DNA of 64,000 bases, taken from Mycobacterium vicinigordonae (GTDB lineage Bacteria > Actinomycetota > Actinomycetes > Mycobacteriales > Mycobacteriaceae). Made by a program: the position numbers and the translations under genes. Below, in pieces: positions 31,619-39,883 of the stretch. The stretch is taken from positions 2,418,001 to 2,482,000 of the forward strand of contig NZ_CP059165.1 of NCBI RefSeq assembly GCF_013466425.1, in the 5' to 3' direction. The notes under the pieces were generated by a model. It worked only from the letters and a program-made list of their open reading frames with translations, ran no database searches and was not told the origin of the DNA. Positions within the stretch are counted from its first letter, which is position 1. Each line of letters opens with the position of its first letter.

Positions 31619-33319
31619 TCAGCCAGAGGCGCCGGGTTCGCCCTGGGCGCCGGCGGCGCCGCCGGAGCCCGCATCGCCGAAGCCGCCCGGGGTCTTGGTG
31701 GCCTGAAATGAACCCAAGGCAGAACCGCCCGCAGATCCGGGGCCCGGGGTCCCGGCAGCGCCGCCCTGACCACCGATCCCTCCGGTGCCGCCGGAGCCGC
31801 TGGCACCCGCGTAGCCCAGCAACCCGCCACGTCCCGCGCTGCCGGCCGCCCCGCCGTTGCCACCGGTTCCGCCGACGCCGCCATCGCCACCGGTGCCGCC
31901 GTCGCCGCCGGTGCCGCCGTTGGACAGGAGGGGGACACCGGATCCGGTCGCGGTCGCCGCGCCACCGGTGCCACCGATGCCGCCGCTGCCGCCACCGCCC
32001 CCGACGCCGCCCACGCCACCGACACCGCCGTTTCCGGCGTCGCCACCGATACCGAACAGGAATCCGCCGCGGCCGCCGTTACCGCCGTCACCGCCCAGTC
32101 CGCCGGTCGCGCCGGCGCCGCCCGTTCCCCCGACGCCGCCGGTGCCGCCGGTTCCCCCGGTGGCCTGCCCGTTCGCGAACCGATTTGTTGCGTCGACGCT
32201 CGCGGCGCCACCCGCGCCCCCAGTTCCACCGGCTACGCCGGCGCCGCCAGTCCCGCCGACGCCGCCGACGCCGCCGTGACCGCCCGCCGCGCCGTTCCCG
32301 TACAGCAGGCCGGCATTGCCGCCGGAACCACCGTGACCGCCGACGCCGCCGGCATTGAGTGCCGACGCGTCGGCGCCGGAACCTCCCATGCCGCCACCGC
32401 CCCCCGCACCGGCCGTCGCGGCGAAGTTCGCGACGTTGCCCCCGGACGAGGTCGCGCTGCCGCCAACGCCACCCGTGCCACCGGTCTGGCCGGGCATCCC
32501 GTCGCCGCCGCCACCCCCGTTAGTGCCAGTGACACCGGTAGTGCCGCTACCGTCCACCCCCACACTGCCAGTGGCTGCCACTCCGCCGCTGGGTGTGGTC
32601 ACACCTGTCCCGGCCAGGCCGGCGCCGCCCTGGCCGCCCGCACCGCCGCTGCCGAACAGCACCCCGCCGCCACCGGTTCCGCCGTTGCCCGCCAGGCCGC
32701 CGTTGAAGCCCGTCATCGCAGCCCCACCGGACCCGCCGGATCCGCCGTTGCCGTAGAGCCAGCCGCCGCTGCCGCCCGCGCCGCCGGCCGCGCCGTAGCC
32801 CCCGCCACCGCCGCGCCCGCCATTGCCGATCAACCCGGCGTTGCCTCCGCGGCCTCCGGCTGAGCCGGACGAGCCGGTCTGGGTGTAGCCGGCGCCGCCG
32901 CTACCCCACAAGACGCCCCCATTGCCACCGTTAGGGGCGGCCGCGGTCCCGTTGGCGCCGTTGCCGACGATCAGCACGCCGAACAGTTCGAGGTGGGGGT
33001 CGGTGAGCATGCTCGCCAGGTTGGTGGCCTCGGCGCTGGCGTAGGAGGATGCGCTGGTCGACAGGGTTTGCAGGAACTGGTCGTGGAAAGCTGCGGCCTG
33101 GCTACTGATGGCTTGGAATGATCGCGCGTGCGCATTGAACAGTGCCGCGATCGCTGCAGACACTTCGTCGGAACCGGCCGCCGCCACCGATGTCGTTGCG
33201 CCCGCGACAGCCGACCGAGCCGCACCGATGGACGACGCGATGTTGGCCAAGTCCCCGACGGCAGCGCTCACCAGCTCCGGAGCGGCGACCACGTATGACA
33301 TGGTGGCGAAAATTAGCAT
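31619..33319 (-). CDS. PE_PGRS family protein
   Basis: The 566-residue protein has an N-terminal PE domain (about 95 residues; MSYVVAAPELVSAAVGDLAN, with the helix pair and conserved PE dipeptide), a short linker, then ~440 residues of Gly-Gly-x repeats (GGTGG, GGNGG, GGDGG). PE proteins are exported by ESX-5 and sit at the cell surface; PGRS domains are linked to host interaction. The first ATG (33319) has a GGAGGGGG ribosome-binding site; an ATG at 33301 begins the consensus MSYVV and is the alternative. It separates the dioxygenase operon from pcaHGB, with no functional tie that I can see. Confidence 0.93.
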   Translation of the reverse strand: MLIFATMSYVVAAPELVSAAVGDLANIASSIGAARSAVAGATTSVAAAGSDEVSAAIAALFNAHARSFQAISSQAAAFHDQFLQTLSTSASSYASAEATNLASMLTDPHLELFGVLIVGNGANGTAAAPNGGNGGVLWGSGGAGYTQTGSSGSAGGRGGNAGLIGNGGRGGGGGYGAAGGAGGSGGWLYGNGGSGGSGGAAMTGFNGGLAGNGGTGGGGVLFGSGGAGGQGGAGLAGTGVTTPSGGVAATGSVGVDGSGTTGVTGTNGGGGGDGMPGQTGGTGGVGGSATSSGGNVANFAATAGAGGGGGMGGSGADASALNAGGVGGHGGSGGNAGLLYGNGAAGGHGGVGGVGGTGGAGVAGGTGGAGGAASVDATNRFANGQATGGTGGTGGVGGTGGAGATGGLGGDGGNGGRGGFLFGIGGDAGNGGVGGVGGVGGGGGSGGIGGTGGAATATGSGVPLLSNGGTGGDGGTGGDGGVGGTGGNGGAAGSAGRGGLLGYAGASGSGGTGGIGGQGGAAGTPGPGSAGGSALGSFQATKTPGGFGDAGSGGAAGAQGEPGASG

Positions 33320-33581
33320 CGGCCCCCTCCGCGGCAGCGCACATTCGCCAAACTAGCTACCGTATATGGATAATTCGGGTCGCAATCTGTACAAACGACG
33401 CACGGATCACGGCCTCGGAAGCGTTGCGTGTCAACGATTCAACACACGTATCTGCCTGCCCCGGGTTAGGCGCGCAGGGTCGATCGACTTGATCGCGCGA
33501 GCTTTGCCACGCCGATTTGAGCGCGGTACACGCAGGGCGGTGCGACGCGGCGCAAGAACGGCACGAGTAGCCTCACGCTTC

Positions 33582-34331
33582 GTGAACGCCGCACCGCAGC
33601 GCGTCGCTTCGCAAGCCGATATCAGCGCGGAGATGGCCGCCATCGCCGCGGAGAACGGACGCGCGCCGCAGCCACAGCCACGGCTGGATTACCCGCCCTA
33701 CCGCAGCAGCATCCTGCGACACCCCCAGCACCCATTGCTGCTGGTCGATCCCGACGAAATCGAACGCTCGGCGCCCTGCTTCGGCCACCAGGACGTCGGC
33801 CCCCTGGACGCCGACCTCACGGCCGGGCACCCCGGCGAACCGATCGGCGAGCGCGTCATCGTGACCGGGCGTGTACTCGACGCATCCGGGCGCCCGGTAG
33901 CAGGCCAGCTGGTCGAAATCTGGCAAGCCAACGCCGCCGGCCGCTACCGCCACCAGCACGACCAACATCCCGCCCCGCTGGACCCGAACTTCACCGGCGC
34001 CGGCCGGTGCCTGACCGGGCCCGACGGCTCCTACCGCTTCAAGACCGTCAAACCCGGCCCGTACCCCTGGCGCAACCACCACAACGCCTGGCGACCCGCG
34101 CACATCCACTTCTCGGTCTTCGGCACCGCTTTCACCGAACGCGTGGTCACCCAGATGTACTTTCCCGGCGACCCGCTGGCAGGTCTCGATCCGATCCTCG
34201 CCTCGGTTCTCGATCCCGATGCGCGGCAACGACTTATCGCGCGCTACGACCACGAGCTGACCGAGCCGGAATACGCCACTGGCTACCGCTGGGACGTCGT
34301 GCTGAGCCGCGGGGGCGCCTGCGATGGATGA
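33582..34331 (+). CDS. pcaH: Protocatechuate 3,4-dioxygenase beta subunit
   Basis: PcaH carries the catalytic non-haem Fe(III) of protocatechuate 3,4-dioxygenase, which ortho-cleaves protocatechuate to beta-carboxy-cis,cis-muconate. The active-site block KPGPYPWRNHHNAWRPAHIHF holds the Tyr and the His-x-His iron ligands. The GTG at 33582 gives 249 residues, the family's usual size; the open frame runs to 33366, but the extra 72 Arg-rich residues are not family-like. It is the first gene of pcaHGB, divergent from PE_PGRS. pcaG overlaps its last eight bases. Confidence 0.93.
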   Translation: MNAAPQRVASQADISAEMAAIAAENGRAPQPQPRLDYPPYRSSILRHPQHPLLLVDPDEIERSAPCFGHQDVGPLDADLTAGHPGEPIGERVIVTGRVLDASGRPVAGQLVEIWQANAAGRYRHQHDQHPAPLDPNFTGAGRCLTGPDGSYRFKTVKPGPYPWRNHHNAWRPAHIHFSVFGTAFTERVVTQMYFPGDPLAGLDPILASVLDPDARQRLIARYDHELTEPEYATGYRWDVVLSRGGACDG

Positions 34332-34887
34332 GTTGGCGCGCACGCCGGGCCAGACGGTGGGTCCGTTCTTCGGCATCGGACTCCCGTTCCCGCGGGACAG
34401 CGAGTTGGTGTGCGCGGAGTTTCCCGGCGCCGTCGAGCTACGCGGGACCGTCTTCGACGGCGCGGGCGTCGCGGTGCCCGACGCATTGGTGGAACTCTGG
34501 CAGCCGGACAGCGCCGGCCGCATTCCGCGGGCCTCGGGTTCGCTGCGCCGCGATGGCTGGACCTTCACCGGCTGGGGCCGGGCAGCAACTGGCAGCGACG
34601 GCCAGTACTCATTGCGTACCGTGATTCCCGGTCCCACCGGTGCCGGACGGTCACCGTACTTCGCGCTGACGGTATTCGCCCGCGGCCTGCTGGATCGGCT
34701 GTTCACCCGCGCCTACCTGCCCGGCGCCGCCCTGGACACCGATCCGGTCCTGTCCGCGGTGGCCCCGCATCGGCGCGCGAGCCTGCTATGCGTCGAGGAA
34801 ATCGGCCGAGGGGCATTCCGATTCGACATCCACCTCCAGGGTCAGGATGAAACGGTGTTCCTGGCCTACCGGGACGAGGCGCGATGA
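34324..34887 (+). CDS. pcaG: Protocatechuate 3,4-dioxygenase alpha subunit
   Basis: This 187-residue partner of PcaH shares the intradiol-dioxygenase beta-sandwich (RTPGQTVGPFFGIGLPF, then VPDALVELWQPDSAGR and the FAALTVFARGLLDRLF-like strand) but lacks the iron ligands, as alpha subunits do. It completes the alpha-beta heterodimer that forms the active site. The ATG at 34324 overlaps the end of pcaH, and pcaB starts in an ATGA overlap with its stop, so the three are translated together. Confidence 0.92.
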   Translation: MDELARTPGQTVGPFFGIGLPFPRDSELVCAEFPGAVELRGTVFDGAGVAVPDALVELWQPDSAGRIPRASGSLRRDGWTFTGWGRAATGSDGQYSLRTVIPGPTGAGRSPYFALTVFARGLLDRLFTRAYLPGAALDTDPVLSAVAPHRRASLLCVEEIGRGAFRFDIHLQGQDETVFLAYRDEAR

Positions 34888-36101
34888 CCAATCTGCTGTG
34901 GCCCGGCGACGAGCGTGCCGGGGATCTTCTGACGGACCAAATGTTGATGCGGTCGATGGTCAGGGTCGAATCCGCCTGGCTCGACGCCCTGGTCGGAGCG
35001 GGGGTGGCGCCGGCCGAGGGTGCCGACCTGGGCGAGCTGGTGGGGGAGGGCGATACCGAGCAATTGGCGCTTTCGGCCGAGAATGGCGGAAACCCCGTAA
35101 TCGGGCTGGTCGGCCTACTGCGGCAACGCGCGGCGTCGGCGCAGGGCAGGTACATACACCGCGGACTCACCAGCCAGGACGTCATGGATACCGCCCTCAT
35201 GCTGGCGCTGAGTACCGCCGCGGAGCAGCTCAGAGCGCAATTTGCCGAACAGATTTCGGCTCTCTCGGCACTGGCCGAAGCGCACCGCGCCACGCCGATG
35301 GTGGCACGCACCTTGACCCAGCAAGCGGCACCTACCACGTTCGGAGTGAAGGTGGCTGGGTGGCTGGACGGGGTCGTCGACGCTTATACCCGGCTGCGGG
35401 CACTCGCTATCCCGGCCCAGTTCGGCGGCGCCGTCGGAACCTATTCGGCCGCCGTCGAACTAATGGCACTACGCACTGGGGCAACCGACCCGGTGGCGGC
35501 CGCCGAACACGTAGCGCGCAGCGCCGCAACCGCTTTGGGCCTGCAATTTCGCCCGCCGTGGCACACCAACCGCGCACCGATCACCGCGTTCGGTGACGCG
35601 TTGATCGCATGCACCGACTGCTGGGGACGCATCGCCTCGGACGTAGTCACCCTGGCTCGCCCGGAGATCGGCGAGCTGAGCGAACCCGCCGGCGCGCGGC
35701 GTGGCGGGTCGTCGTCGATGCCGCACAAGCGCAATCCGGTGCTGTCCATCCTGATTCGACGCGCCGCCATCGCCGCGCCGGCGCTGGCCGCCACCCTTCA
35801 CACAGCTGCCGCCCTGGCCAACGACGAACGCCCCGATGGCACCTGGCACGCGGAATGGGACACGCTGCGCACCCTGGCACGCCGCACGGTGGTCGCCGGT
35901 TCGCAGTGCATCGAACTGGTGTCCGGCCTGAATGTGCACACCGATGCGATGGCCGAGAACCTTGCTGGCGCAGACGTTCTCGGTGAGCAACGCGCTATCG
36001 CCGAGTTGGCTGGAAAACTTCCGTCGCCTGGTTATCTCGGTGCAGCCGACAGGCTGACCGAGGCAAGCGTGCAGCGTGCCCGGCGGGCGCTGGACGGGTG
36101 A
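34884..36101 (+). CDS. pcaB: 3-carboxy-cis,cis-muconate cycloisomerase
   Basis: PcaB converts beta-carboxy-cis,cis-muconate to gamma-carboxymuconolactone. The 405-residue protein belongs to the fumarase/aspartase superfamily; its signature loop is GGSSSMPHKRNPV at about residue 273, with the earlier conserved HRGLTSQDVMDTAL and TLTQQAAPTTFG. Usual pca operons continue with pcaD/pcaC (or pcaL), but here the next gene is an unrelated phosphoribosyltransferase on the other strand, 27 bases away, so the rest of the beta-ketoadipate pathway must be encoded elsewhere or be absent. Confidence 0.92.
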   Translation: MTNLLWPGDERAGDLLTDQMLMRSMVRVESAWLDALVGAGVAPAEGADLGELVGEGDTEQLALSAENGGNPVIGLVGLLRQRAASAQGRYIHRGLTSQDVMDTALMLALSTAAEQLRAQFAEQISALSALAEAHRATPMVARTLTQQAAPTTFGVKVAGWLDGVVDAYTRLRALAIPAQFGGAVGTYSAAVELMALRTGATDPVAAAEHVARSAATALGLQFRPPWHTNRAPITAFGDALIACTDCWGRIASDVVTLARPEIGELSEPAGARRGGSSSMPHKRNPVLSILIRRAAIAAPALAATLHTAAALANDERPDGTWHAEWDTLRTLARRTVVAGSQCIELVSGLNVHTDAMAENLAGADVLGEQRAIAELAGKLPSPGYLGAADRLTEASVQRARRALDG

Positions 36102-36128
36102 CGCACGCACCGGTGTCCGGGGGGATGC

Positions 36129-36821
36129 TCACGGCGATGTAGCCACCCAGCTGTGCCCCGATTCAACTGTGCTAGAGACGAAGCCGTTGCGGGCGCGGTC
36201 GAGGAGTGCGGCCACGTCGTCGTCGGAAACGGGTGCGAAGTCTCGGTATCCGTGGGCGACCGCGAAGTGTGGGACAGGTTTCTGTGCGCAGACCACATCG
36301 TCCGCGTACTCGGTGAGCCTTTTCGCGACGTCGGCGGCCACGATCGGAACTGCTAGGACCACCCTGCGTGCCCCCTGGGCCCGCGCAACCTGGCAGGCGG
36401 CCTGCGCAGTCGCTCCGGTTGCGACGCCGTCGTCGACGATCAATGCAATTCGACCCTTGAGTGAAATCCTGCCGTGGTCCTTGCGGAACCGCTGTCCGCG
36501 CCGGATCAGGTCCTCCCATTCCCGGTTCTCCACGTCGTCCATCTCCCGGTAGGTGAGGCCCGTCTGCTGGATAACGGCGTCGTTGTTGATTCGCACGCCC
36601 CTTTCCCCGACGGCGCCGAAGGCCAACCCGGGCTGGTCGGGCACCGTGAGTGTTCGAGCCAGTAGCACGTCGAAGGGAGCCCGCAACTCGCGAGCCACTT
36701 CGAACGCGACCGGAACGCCGCCCCGCGGTAATCCCAGGACCACTACGTCTTCCTCACGCAGATGGCTCAACAATGGGGCGAGCTTGCGCCCGGCGTCCGC
36801 GCGATCGGTGTATCGCTGCAT
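36129..36821 (-). CDS. Phosphoribosyltransferase-domain protein
   Basis: This 230-residue type I PRTase has the PRPP-binding motif IALIVDDGVATGATAQAA (about residues 122-139). The N-terminal part has VLGLPRGGVPVAFEVA, a substrate/hood region shared by the DosR-regulon proteins Rv0571c and Rv2030c (N-terminal domain). The base or acceptor is unknown. It is encoded near other relatives of dormancy-region genes (truncated Rv2629-like, Rv2627c-like). I did not find a convincing DosR box upstream. It converges with pcaB. Confidence 0.82.
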   Translation of the reverse strand: MQRYTDRADAGRKLAPLLSHLREEDVVVLGLPRGGVPVAFEVARELRAPFDVLLARTLTVPDQPGLAFGAVGERGVRINNDAVIQQTGLTYREMDDVENREWEDLIRRGQRFRKDHGRISLKGRIALIVDDGVATGATAQAACQVARAQGARRVVLAVPIVAADVAKRLTEYADDVVCAQKPVPHFAVAHGYRDFAPVSDDDVAALLDRARNGFVSSTVESGHSWVATSP

Positions 36822-36904
36822 GAATCCAGTGTGGATTCCAGTTTGCGGCCGCCGCTATGGACGGAAGGCACTTCTTGAGGTGACGAAAATCCCGACTCCT
36901 GGTG

Positions 36905-37390
36905 TCAGCGGCTGGCCAACGTGTCGCCGTAGCCCTTCCAACCCGCGGTAGCCGGCCGATGGACCGGGTAGCCACCGCCGTTGATGCTTGCCGCCGAGAC
37001 CGTCTCGCCCTGATAAAGCGCGACGTCGGCGCCGTTGCGGTCAATCGCGGCGAACACGTATGTCGGGCGCTGCATCTCCAAATCCATCAGCGGCACCAGG
37101 TACGGATACTCGGACACCCGCACCTCGCTTGCCGAGGGCGGACTGATTGGGTGCTCGTTGACCAGCGCGCGTTCGCCGGTTGCCACGATGGCCCGCCCGC
37201 GCCGGCCAACTGGCGGCCGTGAGTTCAGCACGGCATCGCCAACCTTGTCGATGAGTTTGCCTGTGGCGCCGCGGGTTTCCAGTTCCGTGTGAATGTCGTG
37301 CCACTTGACCGCGAGTTGCTCGGCGGCGTCCGACGCATTGCGCGAACCGTCGAAATGCACTGAAGCATAAGGGCCGTCAGCGCTTGCCAT
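36905..37390 (-). pseudogene. Truncated Rv2629-like protein (N-terminal domain only)
   Basis: The 161 residues follow the first ~40% of the DosR-regulon protein Rv2629 (374 residues, eRF1/release-factor-like): the GPYASVHFDGSRNASDAAEQ start, then GRAIVATGERALVNEHPISP, VPLMDLEMQRPTYVFAAID and PVHRPATAGWKGYGD. After that the frame ends in TLASR and a stop, and the later domains are missing; the 83 bases after the stop do not encode them. The extreme N-terminus is also shorter. It may be a remnant or a stable single-domain protein. Comparison is from memory of the Rv2629 sequence. Confidence 0.75.
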
Positions 37391-37412
37391 CCCACGGAAC
37401 GAACGGGGCGGC

Positions 37413-38213
37413 TCAGCCCGGTTTGTGAGCGACGATCGCGACCGCGGCCAGACGCTCGCGGTGTTTGCGAAAAGTGTTGCGCATCATGAGGACTCGCTTA
37501 CGTGCCTCGGATTGCGTCAAAACGTTCCTGGCGAAGCGCAGCGCGCCCAGCACACCCTCGTCGGACACGATTCGCCGCGGCTGCAACAGCGCCATCGGTG
37601 CGGTGGTGACGTTGTCCACCACCAGCCCGTGCCCGGCCAGCAGCTGCGACCATTCGGCGATCGTCAGTGGCCGCGCGTTGACCTTGATGGCCCGGGCCAG
37701 CGACTGGCGCACCTCTGTGCTGACCTCCTCGGGTACGTCGTCCGGTGTCAGCGCAAGTTCGTGAATCGCGTAGCGGCCGCCGGGCCGCAGCACTCGTGCG
37801 GCCTCGGCCACGATCGCGTGCTTGGCCGAATCGCCCTGCATGGTCAGCATCGCCTCGCCGATGACCACGTCGGCGCTGGCGCTGGGCAGGCCGGTTTCTG
37901 CGGCGTCGGTGACTCGGACCTCGCCCTTGCCACCGAGGACACCGCGAACGTGGCTGGCCGCATCGGCGTCGCCTTCCGCCCCGACATAGGACTTCGGGTT
38001 GCGGGCGACGATCTCGGCGGCGGTGCGGCCCAGCCCTGGTGCCAGCTCGAGGACGTCGGCGCCGGTGATGTCGGCCCGGGCCAGCAGCGTGCGGGTGAGT
38101 TCGACTCCGCCGGGCCGCAGTACCCGCTTGCCCAAGCGCGCTAGCAGCCAGTGCCCTTGCACGTGTTCGTCGTCGCGCTGCGACGCCGGCAGCGGTTCGT
38201 TGCCCTGAGGCAT
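37413..38213 (-). CDS. SAM-dependent methyltransferase
   Basis: This 266-residue class I methyltransferase has motif I in DVLELAPGLGRTAAEIVA (about residues 54-71), the acidic strand-2 end in YVGAEGDADAASHV, and VVIGEAMLTMQGD, the strand-4 motif of the UbiE/small-molecule type. LRPGGRYAIHELAL follows as usual. The substrate is unknown. Its ATG overlaps the stop of the DUF2249-cupin gene by one base (TGATG), so both form one operon reading away from the ferredoxin gene. It corresponds to Rv2622. Confidence 0.87.
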   Translation of the reverse strand: MPQGNEPLPASQRDDEHVQGHWLLARLGKRVLRPGGVELTRTLLARADITGADVLELAPGLGRTAAEIVARNPKSYVGAEGDADAASHVRGVLGGKGEVRVTDAAETGLPSASADVVIGEAMLTMQGDSAKHAIVAEAARVLRPGGRYAIHELALTPDDVPEEVSTEVRQSLARAIKVNARPLTIAEWSQLLAGHGLVVDNVTTAPMALLQPRRIVSDEGVLGALRFARNVLTQSEARKRVLMMRNTFRKHRERLAAVAIVAHKPG

Positions 38214-38812
38214 CAGACTGCCCGCCGGGCCGGGGCCTCGAGAACCAGTGCCTGCCGGCGCTTGTGCACGGTGAGGTAGCGCAGTCCGTCCGGGCCGGCG
38301 GTGAACTGTCGTCGGGAACGTCGTGGCAGCCAGAGCAATGCGCCAGGGTGCATGTCGATGATGCCCTCCTCGGTGGTCAGCCGGCCGCTGCCGGACAAGA
38401 CGTGAATCAGCACGTCAAGATCGGGTCCCGTGTGTGTGTCGATTCTGCCTTCCGGCGGCACTGCGACGACATTGGCGTCCAGATCGCGCGCGCGAACCTC
38501 GAGCTTCCACACCGCACCGGTTGCATCCGCCGCGTCGTCACCCAGTTCGGCGGTGTTGGTCAGGACGCGCGGCAACGATGTCGTGGTGCGCTTGCCGATT
38601 CGGATGCGCCACTCCTGTGGACCCCGGGCGAGATACTCCCAGTGGTAGCTGCCCGGGTGCTCGATGTCGAACTCTGCGCGCAGGTGTTTGGGGTCGTGAT
38701 TGTTGACCAGGACGAAGTATTCGCCCGGCGAAAGTTCGTCATAACGGGCAAAGATCGTGGGATGCTTGTCGGGCTTACGCAACTCACGGACGTCAAGCTC
38801 GTTCTCGGCCAT
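38213..38812 (-). CDS. DUF2249 domain fused to a cupin domain
   Basis: Residues ~5-75 match DUF2249, a TusA-like small domain found in denitrification and anaerobic-respiration gene sets (ELDVRELRKPDKHPTIFARY, then GEYFVLVNNHDPKHLRAEF, then GSYHWEYLARGPQEWRIRI). Residues ~110-190 form a cupin (GRIDTHTGPDLDVLIHVLSGS, MHPGALLWLPRRSRRQF), with at least one metal-capable His in DTHTG. The fusion may pair a sulphur-carrier-like module with a small-molecule or metal-binding cupin. It is divergent from the ferredoxin gene across a 54-base spacer that holds a palindrome. Confidence 0.82.
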   Translation of the reverse strand: MAENELDVRELRKPDKHPTIFARYDELSPGEYFVLVNNHDPKHLRAEFDIEHPGSYHWEYLARGPQEWRIRIGKRTTTSLPRVLTNTAELGDDAADATGAVWKLEVRARDLDANVVAVPPEGRIDTHTGPDLDVLIHVLSGSGRLTTEEGIIDMHPGALLWLPRRSRRQFTAGPDGLRYLTVHKRRQALVLEAPARRAV

Positions 38813-38833
38813 AGCCTTTCCCGATTCTCCTAG

Positions 38834-38866
38834 TTTTTACAATACCTATTGTGTAAACTCTAACCC
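38834..38866. promoter_or_regulatory. Palindromic operator and leaderless promoter of the ferredoxin operon
   Basis: The core ACAATA-CC-TATTGT (38839-38852) is a perfect 6-bp inverted repeat; extended arms TTTTTACAATA (38834-38844) and TATTGTGTAAA (38847-38857) match at 9 of 11 positions. TAAACT (38854-38859) is a good -10, with the ferredoxin ATG (38867) seven bases after it, predicting a leaderless mRNA. The operator would control both divergent operons. The Cys-containing HTH protein at 39221 is the likely binder. Confidence 0.75.
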
Positions 38867-39211
38867 ATGGCGTACGTGATCGGGAAGCCCTGCATCGACG
38901 TGATGGACCGAGCCTGTGTCGAAGAGTGCCCGGTCGACTGCATCTACGAGGGAGGTCGGGCGCTCTACATCCATCCCGACGAATGTGTGGACTGCGGCGC
39001 TTGCGAACCGGTGTGTCCGGTCGAGGCGATCTACTACGAAGACGACCTGCCCGAAGACCTGCAACCGTACCTGGCGGACAATGAAGCGTTCTTCAACGAA
39101 ACCCTGCCCGGCCGCGACGCGCCACTGGGTTCGCCGGGAGGTGCCGCCAAGGTGGGACCGCTTGGTGTGGATGCGCCGCTGGTCGCCAGCCAACCCAAGG
39201 CTGATGAGTGA
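38867..39211 (+). CDS. 7Fe ferredoxin (3Fe-4S/4Fe-4S), FdxA-like
   Basis: This 114-residue ferredoxin begins MAYVIGKPCIDVMDRAC. It has the cluster ligand sets CIDVMDRACVEECPVDCI (3Fe-4S-type spacing) and CVDCGACEPVCPVEAI (4Fe-4S), followed by the long C-terminal extension of mycobacterial FdxA (LPGRDAPLGSPGGAAKVG). FdxA (Rv2007c) is a DosR-regulated electron carrier in M. tuberculosis. Here it leads an operon with an HTH regulator and may supply electrons under low oxygen or nitric oxide. It could in principle also serve the orphan Rieske dioxygenase, but nothing shows that. Confidence 0.9.
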   Translation: MAYVIGKPCIDVMDRACVEECPVDCIYEGGRALYIHPDECVDCGACEPVCPVEAIYYEDDLPEDLQPYLADNEAFFNETLPGRDAPLGSPGGAAKVGPLGVDAPLVASQPKADE

Positions 39212-39220
39212 AGGGGTCGA

Positions 39221-39883
39221 GTGCCAGTGAGTGACGCAACCGGGCCGGCCGAGGACGGAGGACGCCGCCGCCGCGCGGTGCTGCGGGTCTTGCGGGCCTC
39301 AGGAGAGCCGTTGAGCATCCTGGCCATCGCCGACGAACTCGGCGTGCACCCCAACACCGTGCGCTTCCACCTCGACAGCCTGGTGCGCGACGGACAGGTG
39401 GAGCAGGTCGAGCCCGCGCGCCGCGGCCCCGGGCGTCCGCCGCTAATGTTCGCCGCGGTGCGGCAGATGGACCGCGGTGGCACGCGGCACTACCGACTGC
39501 TCGCCGAGATACTCGCCAATGGTATTGCCACAGAGGAGAATTCGAGCAGCTTGGCGCTGGCCGCGGGTCGGGAGTGGGGCAAGAGACTCGATGCGCCCGA
39601 CACTGACAGCGTGGATGAGTCGATCGACCGTCTAGTCGTACTGCTCGACGAGTTGGGCTTCGCGCCGGAACGTCGGGTGGCCGACGGCAAGCAACAGGTG
39701 GGCTTGCGGCACTGTCCGTTCCTGGAGCTCGCCGAGACCCGGTCCAACGTGGTGTGTCCGATTCACCTCGGACTCATGCGCGGCGCGCTGGAAACCTGGG
39801 CGGCGCCCGTAGCCGTCGAGCGCCTGGAGGCGTTCGTGCAGCCGGATCTGTGCCTCGCCCACCTGGAAGGGGTCTCGCGATGA
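39221..39883 (+). CDS. Winged-HTH regulator with a C-terminal cysteine cluster
   Basis: The N-terminal winged helix (about 15-75) reads RRRAVLRVLRASGEPLSIL, then ELGVHPNTVRFHLDSL and RRGPGRPPLMF for the wing. The C-terminal third has Cys residues in RHCPFLELA, VVCPIHLGL and DLCLAHLEG, each near a His, a layout seen in SufR-like iron-sulphur or metal-sensing regulators. Cluster binding is inference. The GTG at 39221 has an AAGGGG site four bases upstream. It lies ten bases after the ferredoxin gene and overlaps the membrane gene. It corresponds to Rv2621c. Confidence 0.85.
   Translation: MPVSDATGPAEDGGRRRRAVLRVLRASGEPLSILAIADELGVHPNTVRFHLDSLVRDGQVEQVEPARRGPGRPPLMFAAVRQMDRGGTRHYRLLAEILANGIATEENSSSLALAAGREWGKRLDAPDTDSVDESIDRLVVLLDELGFAPERRVADGKQQVGLRHCPFLELAETRSNVVCPIHLGLMRGALETWAAPVAVERLEAFVQPDLCLAHLEGVSR

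Noticed and set aside
30802..32229. 475-residue minus-strand frame spanning the dioxygenase promoter
   Set aside because: It is out-of-frame PGRS plus an out-of-frame dioxygenase segment, with no family pattern.
31585..32863. Long plus-strand Pro/Arg-rich open frames opposite the PE_PGRS gene
   Set aside because: They are the reverse of GGN repeats; composition alone keeps them open, and the minus strand has the PE domain and ribosome-binding site.
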